Positions 30,515-31,179 of a DNA stretch of 31,179 bases are shown in pieces (the first letter of the stretch is position 1; the number at the start of each line of letters is the position of its first letter). A program made the position numbers and the translations under genes. The notes beneath the pieces are model-generated. The model saw only the letters and a program-made list of their open reading frames with translations, ran no database searches and had not been told where the DNA came from. The DNA comes from JAMLIN01 sp964509685 (GTDB lineage Bacteria; Pseudomonadota; Gammaproteobacteria; Burkholderiales; Burkholderiaceae_E): positions 1 through 31,179 of the forward strand of contig CAZDYQ010000039.1 in NCBI GenBank assembly GCA_964509685.1, written 5' to 3'.

Positions 30515-31179
30515 TCAGAGCGTGCGCGCTACCTCCGTGACTTCGAAGACCTCGAGCTGGTCCCCGACCTTGATGTCGTCGTAGCCCTTCAGCGACAGGC
30601 CGCACTCGAAGCCTTCCTTGACCTCGCGCACGTCGTCCTTGAAGCGCTTGAGCGAATCGAGCTCGCCCGTCCAGATGACGGTGTTGTCCCGCAGCAGCCG
30701 GACGTGGGCTCCCCGGCGCACCGTCCCCTCGAGGACCATGCACCCGGCCACGTTGCCCACCTTCGAGACGCGGAAGATCTCGCGGATCTCGACCAGGCCG
30801 ATGACCTGCTCCTTCTTCTCCGGCGACAGCAGCCCGCCCATCGCGGCCTTCACGTCGTCCACGGCGTCGTAGATGATGTTGTAGTAGCGGATCTCCACGC
30901 CGTTGGCCTCGGCCACCCGCTTGGCCTGCTGGTCCGCACGGACGTTGAAGCCGATCAGCACGGCGCCCGAGGCCGCCGCGAGGTTCACGTCGGACTCGTT
31001 GATGCCGCCCACCGCCTGGTGGATGATCTGCACCTTGACCTCGTCCGTCTCGAGCTTCTGCAGGGCGTGCGCGAGCGCCTCCTGGGAACCCTGGACGTCC
31101 GCCTTGATGATGAGCGAGAGGGTCTTGGAGTCGCCCTCGGCCATCTTCTCGAAGATGTTCTCGAGCTTGGCGGCCTGCT
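30515..31179 (-). CDS. infB: Translation initiation factor IF-2, C-terminal part (5' end outside window)
   Basis: About 221 C-terminal residues of IF-2, the GTPase that places initiator tRNA on the 30S subunit. Visible are the domain III segment TLSLIIKADVQGSQEAL and GGINESDVNLAAAS, and the C-terminal domains that bind fMet-tRNA (VSKVGNVAGCMVLEGTVRRG and FECGLSLKGYDDIKVGD). The frame continues in phase to the right edge (KLENIFEKMAEGDSK), so an ATG at 31144 is internal, not a start. The GTPase domain lies beyond the window. It heads the rbfA-truB-typA run. Confidence 0.97.
   Translation of the reverse strand, partial: QAAKLENIFEKMAEGDSKTLSLIIKADVQGSQEALAHALQKLETDEVKVQIIHQAVGGINESDVNLAAASGAVLIGFNVRADQQAKRVAEANGVEIRYYNIIYDAVDDVKAAMGGLLSPEKKEQVIGLVEIREIFRVSKVGNVAGCMVLEGTVRRGAHVRLLRDNTVIWTGELDSLKRFKDDVREVKEGFECGLSLKGYDDIKVGDQLEVFEVTEVARTL

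Overview
The window is a contiguous piece of a high-GC bacterial chromosome, almost certainly from a betaproteobacterium (Burkholderiales/Rhodocyclales type). The grounds are a leuA-rpsO-pnp block, an infB-rbfA-truB-typA block, a metG/apbC divergent pair, a DUF3460 gene (a family known mainly from Betaproteobacteria) directly upstream of scpA, and a histone-H1-like lysine/alanine-rich protein. There are no rRNA or tRNA genes, insertion sequences, CRISPR arrays or phage genes, and no gene-free stretch longer than about 290 bases.

Layout. 1-4448, minus strand: dcd, leuA, rpsO and pnp (pnp runs off the left edge), with an intrinsic terminator between rpsO and pnp. 4642-12338, plus strand: a complete form II aerobic carbon-monoxide-dehydrogenase-like (molybdenum hydroxylase) cluster. 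It has the structural genes in S-L-M order (iron-sulfur, molybdopterin and FAD subunits), then a strong intrinsic terminator, then the maturation and membrane genes coxD (MoxR AAA+), coxE (VWA), coxG (SRPBCC with a C-terminal membrane anchor) and an xdhC/coxF-type factor. The large subunit carries AYRGAGR rather than the Cys-containing form I loop, so CO as substrate is not supported. 12358-17569: apbC/mrp (minus) diverges from metG (plus), which is followed by a SulP anion transporter. 17556-20258: a BamE-like hypothetical (minus) diverges from DUF3460-scpA-murB (plus) across a perfect 11-bp inverted repeat that brackets a -10 box. murB has no ATG, GTG or TTG start and probably begins at CTG. 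20277-22732: yaaA (minus) diverges from a solitary PIN-domain gene whose stop overlaps the start of a methionine-type aminotransferase. 22740-26379: a membrane-bound HAMP-GGDEF-EAL protein (minus) diverges from a LysR regulator (plus). 26426-31179, minus strand: an H1-like/SWIB fusion protein, then typA, truB, rbfA and infB (infB runs off the right edge).

How it fits together. Most of the window is housekeeping: translation initiation and ribosome maturation (infB, rbfA, truB, typA, rpsO), RNA decay (pnp), tRNA charging (metG), Fe-S assembly (apbC), cell wall (murB), chromosome segregation (scpA), dUTP supply (dcd) and leucine synthesis (leuA). The cox-like cluster is the main accessory module. 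It lies as an uninterrupted plus-strand block between minus-strand dcd and apbC. I do not see a clearly unprecedented system. The best leads are the substrate of the form II hydroxylase with its membrane-anchored CoxG, the palindromic operator at 18086-18118, the non-canonical murB start, and the PIN/aminotransferase pair without an antitoxin.
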